A stretch of DNA of 64,000 nucleotides, taken from NCBI RefSeq assembly GCF_048565625.1, contig NZ_JBLZUR010000002.1, positions 558,001 through 622,000 of the forward strand, in the 5' to 3' direction. A program made the translations under genes and the position numbers. The DNA comes from JBLZUR01 sp048565625 (lineage in GTDB: Bacteria; Pseudomonadota; Alphaproteobacteria; Sphingomonadales; Sphingomonadaceae). The notes beneath the pieces were generated by a model that saw only the letters and a program-made list of their open reading frames with translations, was not told the origin of the DNA and ran no database searches. The stretch's first letter is position 1; every line of letters begins with the position of its first letter. Positions 63,583 to 64,000 of the stretch are shown piece by piece.

Positions 63583-63715
63583 TCGCAGCGCGCCGCTCGC
63601 TGTCCGCCGCTTCTTCCTCCAGCGCCGCGCGTACGACGGGGTCGGCCGTCCGTGTCGCCATCTCGCGGCAGCGGGCGGCCCAGGCTTTGAGGCGGTCAGC
63701 GGATCGGTGCGGCAT
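63536..63715 (-). CDS. Small helical hypothetical protein
   Basis: 59 residues: MPHRSADRLKAWAARCREMA, then RTADPVVRAALEEEAADSERRAA. The pattern of a short helical hairpin resembles a family of 60-70 residue proteins frequent in sphingomonads and rhizobia. The function is unknown. It is read against the preceding small gene. Confidence 0.55.
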   Translation of the reverse strand: MPHRSADRLKAWAARCREMATRTADPVVRAALEEEAADSERRAAIMDEQDQPEPCASTR

Positions 63716-63861
63716 CCGCCGTGCGTATCGCGGCGGATGATCGGCAGAAAGTAACGGACTGTAAATTCCACCGCCTCGAAACGATGCGAGGAAGCGTCAG
63801 CCACCCGCCGCTACCAGGATAACGTTGCCCGTCCGTCGTTCAGCAGCGGCTGAACAATTCC

Positions 63862-64000
63862 TCAGCCCTCGCGGGCGCGGCGGGCGTCTTCGGAGCGGGT
63901 GATCTGGTCGGCCATGGCGCGCCAGGCGTGCTCGGCGCGGAGGAAGCGGTCGCGGACATTGTCGAGCGACGCGCCCTCGGCATCGCGGGCGCAGTCGTTG
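63862..64000 (-). CDS. Small helical protein, N-terminus cut by window
   Basis: The frame is open from the right window edge to a stop at 63862. The visible 45 residues include LDNVRDRFLRAEHAWRAMADQITRSEDARRA, which resembles the short sphingomonad helical proteins. The start lies outside the window. Confidence 0.6.
   Translation of the reverse strand, partial: NDCARDAEGASLDNVRDRFLRAEHAWRAMADQITRSEDARRAREG

Noticed and set aside
63466..63804. 112-residue minus-strand ORF
   Set aside because: Its composition is unlike a real protein; the 59-residue frame at 63536-63715 fits a known small helical pattern better.

Overview
The window looks like the chromosome of a sphingomonad (Alphaproteobacteria, Sphingomonadales). 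The supporting signs are high GC, an mreB-mreC-mreD-mrdA-rodA cluster, a PEP-CTERM protein of the sphingomonad type, small family proteins common in this order, and the palindromic repeats typical of these genomes. It falls into two parts that meet at a tRNA-Lys(CTT) gene near 33.5 kb.

Left part (1-33.5 kb): an integrated conjugative element or similar island. From 13.8 kb down to the left edge, on the minus strand, lies a nearly gap-free F-type conjugation operon in the order traA, traL, traE, traK, traB, dsbC, traV, traC, an unrecognised membrane protein, trbI, traF-type S26 peptidase, traW, traU, trbC, traN, traF (cut by the window edge). Two regulators (XRE-like and AlpA-like) are read the other way from 14.0 kb. 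From 14.9 to 33.3 kb there is a cargo region that reads as a defence island. Its core is five minus-strand genes (27.8 to 15.6 kb): an AddB-like nuclease, an AddA-like helicase-nuclease, a DUF6361 protein, a two-motif phospholipase-D-family nuclease and an SF2/SNF2-like helicase. A HEPN-like gene converges on the end of this operon. A WYL-regulator operon diverges from its start. A secreted PDZ protein, a CoiA-like nuclease and a PGN_0703-type endonuclease follow. No integrase or relaxase is in view, so the element must continue left of the window.

Right part (33.5-64 kb): housekeeping chromosome. It holds the rod-shape/elongasome genes rodA, mrdA, mreD, mreC and mreB; mutL; an O-antigen ligase-like membrane protein; a DUF4398/OmpA pair; cysK; an MFS exporter; a DUF885 peptidase-like protein; an alpha/beta hydrolase; two tandem cysteine desulfurases with a 2Fe-2S ferredoxin; the SRP RNA gene with dnaX and ybaB; two glycosyltransferases; and a coupled operon of lipase-like protein, cytochrome P450, mtgA and glycosyltransferase. 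The last kilobases carry a PLA2-like protein, a DUF3775 protein, tRNA-Met and several small genes.

Several families of GC-rich palindromic repeats sit between chromosomal genes. Two have become part of coding sequence, inside mutL and inside the first cysteine desulfurase. Another group lies between partial copies of a glycosyltransferase start. The most promising undescribed system is the five-gene helicase/nuclease operon with its WYL operon and HEPN neighbour.
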